In this document: positions 1-9,689 of the stretch, piece by piece
How the letters are laid out: each line of letters begins with the position of its first letter
Position numbering within the stretch: position 1 is the stretch's first letter
Assembly (NCBI GenBank): GCA_963793095.1
Contig: CAWBYY010000002.1
Span: 248,001 to 312,000 of the forward strand
Length of the DNA: 64,000 nucleotides
Source: CAVWDI01 sp963793095
GTDB lineage: Bacteria; Chloroflexota; Anaerolineae; Anaerolineales; UBA4823
Direction: 5' to 3'
The notes under the pieces: generated by a model
The model's database searches: none
Seen by the model: the letters and a program-made list of their open reading frames with translations, nothing else
Told to the model about the DNA's origin: nothing
Program-made: the position numbers and the translations under genes

Positions 1-682
1 GGTTCAAAACACTCAGCGCGTTGTCAGCCAGGTTCTGGATGATCTCGGCCGCCGTTTCGCTGTTTGGGGCTGCCCGCGTGATAAAGGGCGCCAGCCTCGT
101 GGTGAATATGATCGACCCGGCTTTATTGCGGTTGTGGCCTTCATCACCCATGTGGAGCGATTCAGACAGCAGGGCGCGCATATCAATTCCGCCGCTCAGG
201 GTTATTGCTTTGCCTAAAACCGGGGCCATTACTTCTTCCATCCAGCGCAAACGATCCAGCACTTCCGGGCTGTACGCGCCGTAGCGCAGCACTTTTCCGT
301 AGCCCTCATTCAGATTGGAGTATGATTTGTTCCCGTGGGTTTTATTCTCAAGGATATAGACCGACATCGATGGGCAGATAACACCTGCCATCGGGCCGAC
401 AGCCTGGTGGTGGTGGCATGGCTCTAGTTTGATCGCGCCTGACTCGACCAGTTTTTTGGCACTAGATTCGTCTTTTGCTTTTCCTTCAAAAATCAATGCT
501 CCCGTGATCGCGCCGCGCATAGGTCCGGAGGCGCGCTCCCAGGTGATCGGGGGACCGGCATGCAGGAGTAAATCCTCCTGCATCCCGGGAATTACCTCCA
601 GGGCTTTGCCCATCCCTACTACAACCGGTCGGGACTGCATCATCCGTTCGACTGCCTGTTCATTTGCTTTTTCGATATCCAT
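1..682 (-). CDS. DUF1116 family protein (YlbE/AllG-like), C-terminus off the left edge
   Basis: An open minus-strand frame runs from an ATG at 682 to the window edge, giving about 227 residues of a longer protein. A GAGAGGG ribosome site lies just upstream. The stretch GDEGHNRN and a His-rich segment (EPCHHHQAVGPMAG) are typical of DUF1116 proteins. In E. coli the DUF1116 protein is encoded next to FdrA, and the pair has been reported as part of oxamate carbamoyltransferase in allantoin breakdown. Here an FdrA gene lies two genes upstream in the same operon, which supports the same role: moving a carbamoyl group from oxalurate to phosphate. The usual partners (DUF2877 protein, carbamate kinase) would lie beyond the left edge, so this cannot be checked here. 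Confidence 0.85.
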   Translation of the reverse strand, partial: MDIEKANEQAVERMMQSRPVVVGMGKALEVIPGMQEDLLLHAGPPITWERASGPMRGAITGALIFEGKAKDESSAKKLVESGAIKLEPCHHHQAVGPMAGVICPSMSVYILENKTHGNKSYSNLNEGYGKVLRYGAYSPEVLDRLRWMEEVMAPVLGKAITLSGGIDMRALLSESLHMGDEGHNRNKAGSIIFTTRLAPFITRAAPNSETAAEIIQNLADNALSVLN

Positions 683-776
683 AATCCCTCTCAATACTCT
701 ATATAAAATCAATCAATGCTGTTCTGATACTTGTTTAATGAAACCTCATTTATCCTGCGGGAAGTGTTTACCCGGC

Positions 777-1637
777 TTAAAGCGCGCACCGGGCTTCTTT
801 CAGGATCTCACCGTAAAGTTCCAGGTTACGGTCTTCCAGGTGGTCAAACGGTTGGAGGGTTTTACTCCCGTGGGTGATGTAGCGCATTGGATCAGGGTCC
901 AGCCTGGCTGAGATAATCTCTTCGGTTCCACGCGCCTGTGCAAGGCGCCAGGCTATCGGGTTGACAATCATACTGTGCCCGAAGCCAAAATTTCCGCAAG
1001 CATCCGGTCCAACCAGATTGCTTGCCACCACGTACACATGGTTGTCATAAGCCCGGGCGGAATTGGTGATGTACCAGATGTCATAGCTTCGCTGGAGGGC
1101 GGAAGCCCGGATGATAATCTCGGCGCCTTTGACCGCCAGCAAACGGGAAAGCTCGGGAAAATCGCCGTCATAGCAGATAATCATGCCGATATCGCCAAGC
1201 TCGGTTTTAAACACATCCGCCCGTGTTCCCACCTGAGCCCAGCCCCCCCCGGCGGTTCGTTCCCATGGCGCTGGGTGGGTTTTATCATAGATCCCGGCGA
1301 TCTCGCCTTGCCGGTCGATCAGTACTGCCGAGTTGTATACCATCCCGCGCTCCCCACAGCGCCGGTAAGTAGGCCAGGCTACATACACACCCAGCTTCCG
1401 GGCTGCCTCCTGGATATCGTACGTTATGCGACCAGGGGCTTCATCCACTAGGTCCCACAGCTCTTCCGGGGATAAACCGGTTTCGTATCCGGTGGTCACT
1501 GTCTCCGGAAAAACCACCAGTTCAGCCTTATGTTCCTGGACAGCCTTTTCCAGCCAGGCTATACATTTCTGGATATTCGCATCGACCTCATTCGGGGTGA
1601 TCGATATCTGTACGCAGGCAGCCGTAAACTCTCGCAT
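777..1637 (-). CDS. Carbon-nitrogen hydrolase (nitrilase superfamily)
   Basis: A 286-residue single-domain protein of normal length for the family. The catalytic triad is visible: Glu45 in FPETVTTGY, Lys119 in YDKTHPAPWER and Cys155 in IICYDGDFPE. Members hydrolyse amides, nitriles or N-carbamoyl groups in the cytoplasm. The gene starts 9 bases after fdrA and has a GAGGG site before its ATG, so it is in the same operon. Context suggests an amide or carbamoyl substrate, for example oxamate to oxalate plus ammonia, but this is inference. Omega-amidase or N-carbamoyl amino acid hydrolase are alternatives that sequence alone cannot separate. Confidence 0.85.
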   Translation of the reverse strand: MREFTAACVQISITPNEVDANIQKCIAWLEKAVQEHKAELVVFPETVTTGYETGLSPEELWDLVDEAPGRITYDIQEAARKLGVYVAWPTYRRCGERGMVYNSAVLIDRQGEIAGIYDKTHPAPWERTAGGGWAQVGTRADVFKTELGDIGMIICYDGDFPELSRLLAVKGAEIIIRASALQRSYDIWYITNSARAYDNHVYVVASNLVGPDACGNFGFGHSMIVNPIAWRLAQARGTEEIISARLDPDPMRYITHGSKTLQPFDHLEDRNLELYGEILKEARCAL

Positions 1638-1646
1638 CCAAATCCC

Positions 1647-3383
1647 TCACGATTTGCTTTTCAACCGTTCCAGTATGTCCATCATCTTCTGGTCACCGCC
1701 AGCTGGAGGGCGCCAGTCCATTTGAATGACCTTGGCGCCCTGCGCCTGCAGGCTTTCGGAGAATGATTCCAGGCCAACATTGATCGCTGCAAGCGGTTGG
1801 TTCAAAACCGCCGGGTCAACCATTTTTAAGTCTTTTTCTACCGGCTGGCTGGTTGTTTGTATGAGGGCGCGCACCAACCGGCCTGCATGGCGGGCGGCGG
1901 AATCGTTGCTGGTTTCCACTTTCGCGCCTGCCTTCTCGAGTTCTTCGATCTGAACCTGCATATCCTGCGGATCTTCATCCGTTCCCGAGACCACTGCCAT
2001 AACCTCCAGCCGCCGGCCAGCCTGGTGGGCTGTAGCGATAGCTTTCTTTATGGCGGGTGCCAGTTCGCTGGCCGGATCTGGATGTGCCCCATATCCCAGC
2101 ACAACATCCAGCAGGATGACAGCGACTTCCGGATCGTTTGCTTCGGTCTCAAGGCGCCGGATGCGCAGGTCGTTATCTATCATCGGGTGCAGCCTTCCTA
2201 CTGTGAATTCGTCCTCCCCAAGGTCGATTATGGTATTTTCCTGGCTGACAAGTGAATCTTCCAGGCGGTATTTCTTGTCCAGAGGGGCGTTTGAATACGC
2301 GGCCGGGATGTAGTCCTGCAGAACCAGCAGAGCTTCATACGCAAGGGTGCCTCCCGAGAAAAGGCCTCGCAGGTAACGCTGAGTAGGGGCGAAATTTTCG
2401 ATGTTGAAATCTTTTCCATTTCCCTGAACCCACGACATTTCAGCAAGCCTGACTGCTTCCCTGGCGGTCTCGTCAAAGGTGGTGGTAAAGGTGATGTTGT
2501 CCACCTGGCGGATCTGGGAAGCGTAGCCGATAAAATCCACCACGACCGGCTTGGAGATCCGCCGGGCAGCCTCAACCAGGCCATCCGCCACCCCTGCGGA
2601 GGGCGGTTTTGATACCAGGACGATCACCCGGGTGTGAGGGTCTCGGTTCAACAGGTCAATTCCCTGGCGGGCGGTGATCGCATTTACATCCTCGGAAACA
2701 TCGCGCCCGCCGGTTCCCAGAGCGTGGCTGATGCCAGCGCCGAACTGGTGTATCCGCACGCTTACCTGCTGTAGCCCGGTCCCGGATGCTGCCACCATTC
2801 CAATCGAACCATGACGGACTTTGTTGGCGAAACCCAGTCCAACCCCATTGACGATCGCGGTACCGCAGTCCGGTCCCATAACCAGCAGACCTTTGCGGGA
2901 AGCGGTCTTTTTTAGCTCAATTTCATCTTCAAGGGCGACATTATCGCTGTAAAGGAAAACGTGTTTTCCCAGGTCGAGCGCCTGGCGCGCCACGCCCGCC
3001 GCGTAACGTCCCGGGACGGATACCAGCGCCCATTGTGCTTCAGGCAGCATTCTGAAGGCGGTCTCAAGGCTCTTCGGGCGGTAATCAGCCTCGATTTCGC
3101 CTTTGCTGCGGGCTGAAAGCATTTCATCCACCTTCTCCAATGCTGACCGGGCAGCGGTTTGGTTCTCAGCGCGGACAACAATCACCATATCATCCGCGCC
3201 CGCGGTTTGGGCTTCCGGTGCAAGCAGGTCGCTCTGTGCCAGGAGATCCTTATTGGCATCGGTACCCATAACAACGCCCGCATCCAGAACACCATCCTGC
3301 TCGGCCAGAGAACGCTGCAGTTGCATCAACACTACCGAGTCATAATATGCCCCGGAGCGAATTTCACATGTTGTTTTCTTCAT
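1647..3383 (-). CDS. fdrA: FdrA family protein (acyl-CoA synthetase fold)
   Basis: A 578-residue protein with the succinyl-CoA-ligase-like arrangement of FdrA: an N-terminal region, then a CoA-binding-like Rossmann domain with VMGPDCGTAIVNGVGLGFAN at roughly residues 168-187, then a ligase domain with GTGGRDVSEDVNA around residue 225. Family knowledge: in E. coli FdrA acts with DUF1116 and DUF2877 proteins as an oxamate carbamoyltransferase that turns oxalurate and phosphate into oxamate and carbamoyl phosphate. A DUF1116 gene is two genes downstream. The ATG at 3383 has an AGGA site upstream. The gene lies 12 bases after the CoA-transferase and 9 bases before the nitrilase, which shows one transcript. 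Confidence 0.88.
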   Translation of the reverse strand: MKKTTCEIRSGAYYDSVVLMQLQRSLAEQDGVLDAGVVMGTDANKDLLAQSDLLAPEAQTAGADDMVIVVRAENQTAARSALEKVDEMLSARSKGEIEADYRPKSLETAFRMLPEAQWALVSVPGRYAAGVARQALDLGKHVFLYSDNVALEDEIELKKTASRKGLLVMGPDCGTAIVNGVGLGFANKVRHGSIGMVAASGTGLQQVSVRIHQFGAGISHALGTGGRDVSEDVNAITARQGIDLLNRDPHTRVIVLVSKPPSAGVADGLVEAARRISKPVVVDFIGYASQIRQVDNITFTTTFDETAREAVRLAEMSWVQGNGKDFNIENFAPTQRYLRGLFSGGTLAYEALLVLQDYIPAAYSNAPLDKKYRLEDSLVSQENTIIDLGEDEFTVGRLHPMIDNDLRIRRLETEANDPEVAVILLDVVLGYGAHPDPASELAPAIKKAIATAHQAGRRLEVMAVVSGTDEDPQDMQVQIEELEKAGAKVETSNDSAARHAGRLVRALIQTTSQPVEKDLKMVDPAVLNQPLAAINVGLESFSESLQAQGAKVIQMDWRPPAGGDQKMMDILERLKSKS

Positions 3384-3395
3384 ATACTTATCCTG

Positions 3396-4637
3396 TTAAA
3401 TTATTCCCGCTTTTTTCAACGAAACCAAATCCTGTTTGGAATATCCCAGTAGTTCAACCAGCACCTCTTCATTATGTTCGCCAAGCATGGGAGGGGGGCG
3501 GCGGAGTTGGGCGGGAGTCTCTGAAAACTTGTAGGGAAAACCGGGGAAACCTAACCTTCCAGCAGTAGGGTGTTCAATAAACTGCACCAGTTCCCGGGTT
3601 TCCCTCTGAGGGTGGTTGAAGACATCTTCAACCGTGTTGATCGGACCGCTTGGGATGCCGGCTTCCTGCAGCATTTCAAGCCATACTTTCGCTTCGCGGG
3701 TGGAGAAGACCCGGTTGAGTATCTCTGCTAACTCCTCCCGGTTTGCCACCCGGCTGTGGTTTTCTGCAAAGCGCGAGTCGTCCATTAATTCCGGCATCTC
3801 CACAAAATCACACAGCATCCCCCACTGGCGGTCGTTCAAAGCGCCCAGGGTGATCCAGCGGTCGCGGGCCCGGAAGACTTCATAAGGGGCGATGTTGAAA
3901 TGGGCATTGCCCATCCGCTTGGGTTCTGTCCCGCCTACCAGGTAGTTTGAGGCCACATTCGCTAGCAGGGCGACGATCGAATCCAGCAGGGATAGGTCAA
4001 TCAGCTGTCCCTCCCCACTCTCATCGCGCGCCCGCAGGGCTGCCAGGATCGCAGTGGAGGCGAACATGCCGGTTGTGATATCCACAATCGATACACCCAC
4101 CCGGTAAGGTGGGCCTTCCACTGGCCCAGTGACGCCCATAATGCCGCCCTCAGCCTGAATAATAAAATCGTATCCTGGTCGGTTTTTATACGGTCCGGTG
4201 CGCCCGTATCCGCTTATCGAGCAGTACACCAGCCGCGGGTTGACCTTTTTAATGTCTTCGTAACCCAAACCCAATTTTTCGAGTGAGCCGGTCCGGAAAT
4301 TTTCCACCAGCACATCCGATCTGGCGGCAATTTTGTGGATGATTTCCTGCCCCTCAGGGCTCTTCAGGTCTACCGCCAGGCTTCGCTTGCTGCGGTTGAC
4401 CGCCATGTAGTAGGCCGATTTGCCCGGGTAAGGGCCGTAGGATTGCCCGACAAACGGCGGGCCCCAGTTGCGGCTCTCATCGCCATGTACGGGTCGTTCC
4501 ACCTTGATCACGTCCGCGCCCATATCCCCGAGCATCATCGTGCAGTAGGGACCCGCCAGGGCGCGTGACATGTCCAGCACCCGCAAACCCTCCAAAGGGC
4601 TTTTTTTTCTGCTGGTCGTGTTTTTGGGTTCTTTCAT
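3396..4637 (-). CDS. CaiB/BaiF (family III) CoA-transferase
   Basis: About 413 residues from the ATG at 4637; a TTG three codons upstream (4646) is an alternative start. The N-terminus has RVLDMSRALAGPYCTMMLGD followed by GADVIKVE, the standard family III opening. Counting from the TTG, Asp189 in VSIVDITTGM aligns with the catalytic aspartate of formyl-CoA transferase. These enzymes move CoA between carboxylic acids in the cytoplasm. It is first in the leftward operon with FdrA, a nitrilase and DUF1116. If that operon makes oxalate, an oxalate or formate CoA-transferase would fit, but the family is broad and the substrate is open. Some of its C-terminal motifs are also found in racemases of this family. 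Confidence 0.9.
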   Translation of the reverse strand: MKEPKNTTSRKKSPLEGLRVLDMSRALAGPYCTMMLGDMGADVIKVERPVHGDESRNWGPPFVGQSYGPYPGKSAYYMAVNRSKRSLAVDLKSPEGQEIIHKIAARSDVLVENFRTGSLEKLGLGYEDIKKVNPRLVYCSISGYGRTGPYKNRPGYDFIIQAEGGIMGVTGPVEGPPYRVGVSIVDITTGMFASTAILAALRARDESGEGQLIDLSLLDSIVALLANVASNYLVGGTEPKRMGNAHFNIAPYEVFRARDRWITLGALNDRQWGMLCDFVEMPELMDDSRFAENHSRVANREELAEILNRVFSTREAKVWLEMLQEAGIPSGPINTVEDVFNHPQRETRELVQFIEHPTAGRLGFPGFPYKFSETPAQLRRPPPMLGEHNEEVLVELLGYSKQDLVSLKKAGII

Positions 4638-4853
4638 TTTTACCAATGTTGGATACCTGAATGGATGGTTCTGTTCTGAAGTTATTTATTCTGTGATAGC
4701 CCCCATGGCTCTGCATATCGATGCATATTCTTACCTGAACAAAATTTAATTTCAAAAGACATTGATAGGATGTTGTTGACTTTCAAGGGACATTATACAA
4801 AAGGATTGTAGGGTTGGCAATTGTCAAAACTGAGTTTCTAGAAAGTTCGATAT

Positions 4854-4881
4854 TTGATTTTAAGCCCGGAGCGAATATAAT
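4854..4881 (+). promoter_or_regulatory. Sigma-70-type promoter of the molybdenum hydroxylase operon
   Basis: TTGATT at 4854-4859 and a perfect TATAAT at 4876-4881 are separated by 16 bases. They lie about 55 bases before the ATG at 4935, within the divergent gap between the CoA-transferase and the hydroxylase genes. Prediction from sequence only. The leftward operon must also start in this gap (4638-4934), but I see no convincing promoter for it. Confidence 0.5.
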
Positions 4882-4934
4882 AACCTCTATCCCAGATAAA
4901 ACCACATGATTTATGGAGCAGGAGGTTCATAGCA

Positions 4935-5831
4935 ATGATAAATGTACATCCAGGACTTCCCAGTTTCGATTATATCCAACCTGGATCACTGGCGGAAGCG
5001 AGCAGTTTCCTGGCGGAACACCAAGGTGAGGCGCGCCCCTTTATGGGAGGGACGGATATTTTTGTGCGCCTGCGCGATGGCTTTGGCGATTACAAATACC
5101 TGGTGGACGTAAAAAAACTGGACGGTATGGGCACAATCAATTTCGATCCGGCAGAGGGTCTGACGCTCGGGGCGGCAGTGGACATGAACCGGGTGATTGG
5201 TTCGGAAATCATCCAGGAACATTACCCGCTCCTGGTTGAAGCCGCCGGCAGGGTCGCCAGCTACCAACTGCGCAGCCGGGCTACCATCGCAGGTAACATC
5301 TGCAACGCCTCTCCAGCCGGTGATACGATCGGAGCTTGCCTGCTGCTGGACGCAAGTTTGCAGGTTCACGGCCCGCGGGGTCTCCGGTCTGAGCCACTGG
5401 GTTCGTTCTTCCTTGGCCCGGGGCAAACCAAGCTGGAACCCGGCGACATTCTGACCGCGATCAAGCTGCCTCCCCCTCCTGAAGGGCTTGTTAGCAGGTA
5501 TATCAAGCTGGGCAGGAACCAGGCCAGTGACCTGGCGATTGTCGGCGTGACTGCTGCTGGCTACCCCGACAGGGGCAGGCCATCAGGCTACCGGATCAGG
5601 CTGGCGCTCGCTTCAGTCGCGCCGGTACCCATGGTGGTGGAAGAGGTGGAATTATTCCTTTCTGGGGAAGAGGTTACCGAGCAGCGGATTGCCGCAGCCG
5701 CCCGTATTGCCCAGGAAGCCTGCTCCCCAATCTCGGATGTGCGCGCCAGCGCCCGCTACCGCGAAATGATGGTGCGTAACCTCTCCCAACAGGCCCTGCT
5801 TTCGGTCTGGAAATCGCTTAAAGCGGCGTAA
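4935..5831 (+). CDS. Molybdenum hydroxylase FAD-binding subunit (CoxM/XdhB type)
   Basis: 298 residues, normal for the medium subunit. FAD-binding motifs are clear: PFMGGTDIFVRLRDG near residues 35-49 and TIAGNICNASPAGDT near residues 117-131. The C-terminal CO-dehydrogenase flavoprotein domain follows. It passes electrons from the iron-sulfur subunit to an acceptor. A CAGGAGG site at 4919-4925 supports the ATG. It is the first gene of a rightward operon with the small and large subunits and a cyclase-family hydrolase. Substrate cannot be read from this subunit. Confidence 0.93.
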   Translation: MINVHPGLPSFDYIQPGSLAEASSFLAEHQGEARPFMGGTDIFVRLRDGFGDYKYLVDVKKLDGMGTINFDPAEGLTLGAAVDMNRVIGSEIIQEHYPLLVEAAGRVASYQLRSRATIAGNICNASPAGDTIGACLLLDASLQVHGPRGLRSEPLGSFFLGPGQTKLEPGDILTAIKLPPPPEGLVSRYIKLGRNQASDLAIVGVTAAGYPDRGRPSGYRIRLALASVAPVPMVVEEVELFLSGEEVTEQRIAAAARIAQEACSPISDVRASARYREMMVRNLSQQALLSVWKSLKAA

Positions 5832-5869
5832 TCAGTCTTTTCACAGTCAATTCCCTCTCGGAGAATATT

Positions 5870-6334
5870 ATGGCAAACCACACGATAACTCTGAAAATAA
5901 ACGGCGAACTGGAACGGCTTGAAGTTGCTTCGAATTTGACTCTCTTAAGTATGCTGCGCCAGAAACTTACCCTGACCGGAACAAAAAATGGCTGCCATGC
6001 CGGAGAGTGCGGCGCCTGTACGGTGTTGATGAATGGTGAACCGGTTAACAGCTGCTTAGTCCTAGCGGCGGAATGTGACGGCGCAGATATCGTAACCGTT
6101 GAGGGGCTGGCGCGGGACGGCAGGCTAAATCCTGTACAGGAAGCGGTTAAGGATGCCGGCGGGGTCCAGTGTGGTTTCTGCACCCCTGGAATCCTGATCA
6201 GCGCCCATGCCCTGCTGGAACGCAGCCCGAATCCCAGCGAAGATGAAATTAAGGACGCCCTGGTTGGCAATCTGTGCCGCTGCACGGGTTATGTCCGCAT
6301 CATTGACGGTATCAAACAAGCAGCCAGTTTATAG
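5870..6334 (+). CDS. Molybdenum hydroxylase [2Fe-2S] subunit (CoxS/XdhC type)
   Basis: 154 residues. All eight cluster cysteines are present: Cys42, 47, 50 and 62 (plant-type ferredoxin cluster, GCHAGECGACTV) and Cys101, 104, 136 and 138 (CGFCTPG and CRCTGY). The protein carries electrons from the molybdenum centre to the FAD subunit. It lies 38 bases after the FAD subunit and 18 bases before the ATG of the large subunit, so the three are co-transcribed. Length and motifs are standard. Confidence 0.95.
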   Translation: MANHTITLKINGELERLEVASNLTLLSMLRQKLTLTGTKNGCHAGECGACTVLMNGEPVNSCLVLAAECDGADIVTVEGLARDGRLNPVQEAVKDAGGVQCGFCTPGILISAHALLERSPNPSEDEIKDALVGNLCRCTGYVRIIDGIKQAASL

Positions 6335-6352
6335 TTGAGTGAGAAAAATAAC

Positions 6353-8705
6353 ATGACAGACAACACGACCGTAATTCCAAGTCCAATTGGGGAGAGCGTT
6401 CCCCGCCTGGAGGGGCGCGAAAAGGTGACCGGCACGGCGTTATTTGCCGATGATATTCAATTTGGGGCCGGGCTGTTGCATGCCCGCATCAAGCGCAGTC
6501 CCCACCCACATGCCCGCATCCTTTCCATAAAAACGGAACGGGTGTGGGAACTGCCCGGTGTAAAAGCGGTGGTAACCGGCGAAGAGTTTCCCGGTTATAT
6601 GGGGCTTTACTTGCAGGACCGCCATATCTTCTGCCGGGACAGGGTTCGCTACGTGGGCGACCCGGTTGCAGGAGTAGCCGCAGTAGATGAGGAGACCGCC
6701 CAAGAGGGCGCTTGATTTGATTGATGTGGAATATGAAGTTCTGGAGGCGGTGACTGACCCGGAAATCGGGGCGGGACCGCAGGCGCCGCTGATCCACCCC
6801 GACCTCGGCCATTATGTGGTGGCGGATTTTATCCTGCCAAAGCCTGGCAGCAATATCTCCAACCATTTTAAGATCCGCAAGGGAGATGCCCACAGCGCCT
6901 GGGAGGACTGTGCGGCTATGGTCGAACGCAAATACCGCATCCCGCATATTCAGCACGTGCCGATCGAGCCGCATGCTGTGACCGCCCAGATGGACGGGGA
7001 AGGCAAGCTCACCCTCTGGGACAGCTCCCAGTCACCGTTTGCGCAGCGAAACCTGATCGCCAAAGGGTTGGGGATTTCACAGAGCGATATCCGCGTGATC
7101 GCACCCTATGTCGGCGGCGGTTTCGGCAGCAAAGCCGGGGTGAGCATGGAAGCCCTGGCGGTTGCGATCGCCATGAAAACCAGAGGCCGCCCGGTGAAAC
7201 TGCTGCTAACGCGGGAGGAAGAGTTCTACACCGCTTTTGTCCGCCAGGCGCTGGTTGCCCACTTCAAGATGGGCTGCGACAAAAATGGAAAATTGCTGGT
7301 CATGGAGAATAGATTTTACTGGGATGGAGGCGCCTACACTGAGTATGGAGTCAATGTCACCCGCGCCGCCGGATACAGCAGCAGCGGGCCGTACGAAGTG
7401 CCGAATGTCAGGACGGACAGTTACTGCGTTTATACCAATCACCCGGTGGGCGGGCCGATGCGAGGCTTTGGAATGCCTGAAATGCATGCCGGGCTTGAGC
7501 AGTGTATCGACGAACTGGCCCTGGAAATCGGGCTCGACCCGGTCGAGTTCCGGCAAATAAACTGCATAAAGACAGGCAGTATACTGGTGACAGGCAGCAA
7601 AATGCACCCAACCGGGCTCCCGGAATGCATCGATAAAGTCGCCCGGGCGATCAACTGGGGAGCGCCATCTGCACCAGAGGGACCGGATAAAAAGCGCGGC
7701 AAAGGGATTGCATTGATGTGGAAAGCGCCCGCCATGCCGCCCAATGCGGGTTCCAGCGCCTGGGTTGAGCTTACTGAGGATGCCAAGGTGGTTGTCGGCG
7801 TGGGAGGCCAGGACATCGGTCAGGGCACCTTTACGGTTGCAGCCCAGATGGCGGCCGCTGCTCTGGGTGTTCCATACGATTGGGTCCGGGTTGCAACCCC
7901 GGTCGATACCCTTTACAGCCCTTACGAGTGGCAGACTGTCGCCAGCCGGCTGACCTGGAGCATGGGCAACGCGATCGTCAACGCCGCCAGAGATGCCCGC
8001 CGCCAGATACTTGAGACCGTCGCCCAGGCCTGGGACGAAGAGCTGGAGAAACTGGATATTATCAATGGCGTGGTGGTGTCCTACCTCAGCGAGCGCGAAA
8101 TCCCATTGAAGAATCTGGTGATCTATGGACTGCCGAAACCTGACGACCAGGGCTGGGTTGGGGGTCCGGTTATCGGGCGCGGCAGTTTTATGCCCACCTA
8201 TGTTACCGGGCTTGACCCGGAGACGGGGCAGGGGGAACGAGCAGTGGTGCACTACACCACCGGTGCCCAGGCGGTTGAAGTGGAAGTGGACCTGGTAACC
8301 GGCCGGGTGAAGGTTATCCGGGGCGCGGCTGCCTTTGATGTCGGCAGAGCTATCAACCCGGAACTGGTGCAGGCCCAGATGGAAGGCGGTTTTGTGCAGG
8401 GGCTCAGTTCAGCCCTTTTTGAAGATTTAATGTTAAAAGATGGAATTCCCCAGAACCCAAGTTTTGTTGATTATCGTATTGCTACCTCCAGCGATATCCC
8501 CGAGGATATCCAGGCGATGATTGTGGAAGTGCCCCAGGATGACGGCCCCTGGGGGGCAAGGGGCATCGGGGAGCATGCCATGGTCCCGACTATCCCTGCA
8601 ATTGCCAATGCAATTTACGACGCGGTTGGTGTCCGCATGGACGGCCCGCCCTTTACATCCGAGAAGGTTTACCTGGCAATGCTGGAGGCCAGGGTAGTGG
8701 AGTAA
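6353..8705 (+). CDS. Molybdenum hydroxylase large subunit (CoxL/XdhA type), interrupted by one frameshift
   Basis: The molybdopterin-cytosine-dinucleotide subunit of a xanthine dehydrogenase-family enzyme, about 783 residues once repaired. The first part (ending at a TGA at 6713-6715) has RLEGREKVTGTALFADDI. The second part begins one base out of frame, with LDLIDVEYEVLEAV. Removing one G from GGG at 6706-6708 joins them as TAQEALDLIDVEYE, the normal family sequence. Downstream motifs are intact: GGGFGSKAG, GGPMRGFGMPE, VGGQDIGQGT and GARGIGEHAM, whose Glu is the catalytic residue. A sequencing or assembly indel is more likely than a dead gene. Neighbours suggest an N-heterocycle substrate; nicotinate, purine and aldehyde hydroxylases cannot be told apart here. 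ATG 6353 is preferred over an in-frame TTG at 6335. Confidence 0.88.
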
Positions 8706-8731
8706 ATATCGACGATATACAGCAGCTAATT

Positions 8732-8747
8732 AATAAATATATTTATT
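8732..8747. repeat. 16-bp perfect AT-only palindrome before the cyclase gene
   Basis: AATAAATATATTTATT reads the same on both strands. It lies between the stop of the large subunit and the ribosome site of the cyclase gene. It could be an operator or a weak hairpin. With no G or C, chance is also possible. Confidence 0.3.
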
Positions 8748-8768
8748 CTTGACACAGGAGATGCATTG

Positions 8769-9638
8769 ATGAAAACAATCGATTTGACGATCCCCCTTGG
8801 AATCGGGACGCCTCCCTGGCCGACCTACGAACCTCTGCAGGTGAAGTATTTCAAGCGCCTGGCGCCAAACGGCGCTAACGGGCAGATCGTGACCCATTCA
8901 AACCACCTCGGAACACATCTGGATGGGGAGATCCACTTCTACACCCCGGGTAAGGACATGGCTGAGCTGGAGATGGACTACCTGGTCAACCAGGGTGTGA
9001 TTGTAGATTTGAGCGATGCTGCCGGGGACTATGAAATTTACACCAGCAGGATGGTTGAAGAGCGGGTTGAGGTCAGGGAAGGCGACATCCTGATTATCCA
9101 CACCGGCTACCACCATTTTGGCTGGGACCATCCTACCGCTGACGAGATTCGCTATATGGTCAAACATCCTGGACCGGACCGTGAGTTTGCCGAGTGGTGC
9201 AAGGCTAAGAATCTGCGCTGGTTGGGTGTGGACTGCGGCAGCGCGGATCATCCGATGAATACCATCATTCGGGATTGGATGCCGCGCCAGGCGCGTGAGG
9301 CTGAAAAAGTTTTTCAGAACAAATATGGTAAGGGCCTGGCGGAGGTCTTTGATGACAGCAAGTACCAGCTCATGCACCTGGAAATGTTCCCGTTTGGGAT
9401 CATCCATGCCGAGTGTGTTGGCGGCGATATCGATTTAATGCTCAACCGCAGGGTTACAATCGGCTTCTTCCCGTGGCGTTTTGTAGACGGCGAAGCCAGC
9501 ATCGGACGCTGTGTCGCTTTTGTCGAAGATGACGAGTATGCGGATCTTATGACGAAAAAAGCTGGAATGTCCAAAACTAAATTCGGTGACGCAATTGACC
9601 CGAGCCATGTAGAAAGGTTGGATAAATTTAGCGCCTGA
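8769..9638 (+). CDS. Cyclase family protein (PF04199; metal-dependent hydrolase)
   Basis: 289 residues from ATG 8769; the adjacent TTG at 8766 is only 4 bases from the AGGAG site (8757-8761), so ATG is preferred. The metal-binding signature HLGTHLDGEIHF at residues 46-57 is complete. The family includes kynurenine formamidase and isatin hydrolase, which hydrolyse cyclic or N-acyl amides. It is the last gene of the molybdenum hydroxylase operon. This suggests that a hydroxylated cyclic amide is opened here and then passed to the FdrA-operon enzymes. That pathway is inference; the family assignment is firm. Confidence 0.88.
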   Translation: MKTIDLTIPLGIGTPPWPTYEPLQVKYFKRLAPNGANGQIVTHSNHLGTHLDGEIHFYTPGKDMAELEMDYLVNQGVIVDLSDAAGDYEIYTSRMVEERVEVREGDILIIHTGYHHFGWDHPTADEIRYMVKHPGPDREFAEWCKAKNLRWLGVDCGSADHPMNTIIRDWMPRQAREAEKVFQNKYGKGLAEVFDDSKYQLMHLEMFPFGIIHAECVGGDIDLMLNRRVTIGFFPWRFVDGEASIGRCVAFVEDDEYADLMTKKAGMSKTKFGDAIDPSHVERLDKFSA

Positions 9639-9689
9639 TAGTGACGGGAGGTACTGTAATAGCGATTATTATTCTGAATTGAGGAATCG

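Noticed and set aside
6713..6715. TGA in the hydroxylase large subunit as a possible Sec codon
   Set aside because: The homologous sequence continues in a different frame, so this is a frameshift, not a recoded stop.
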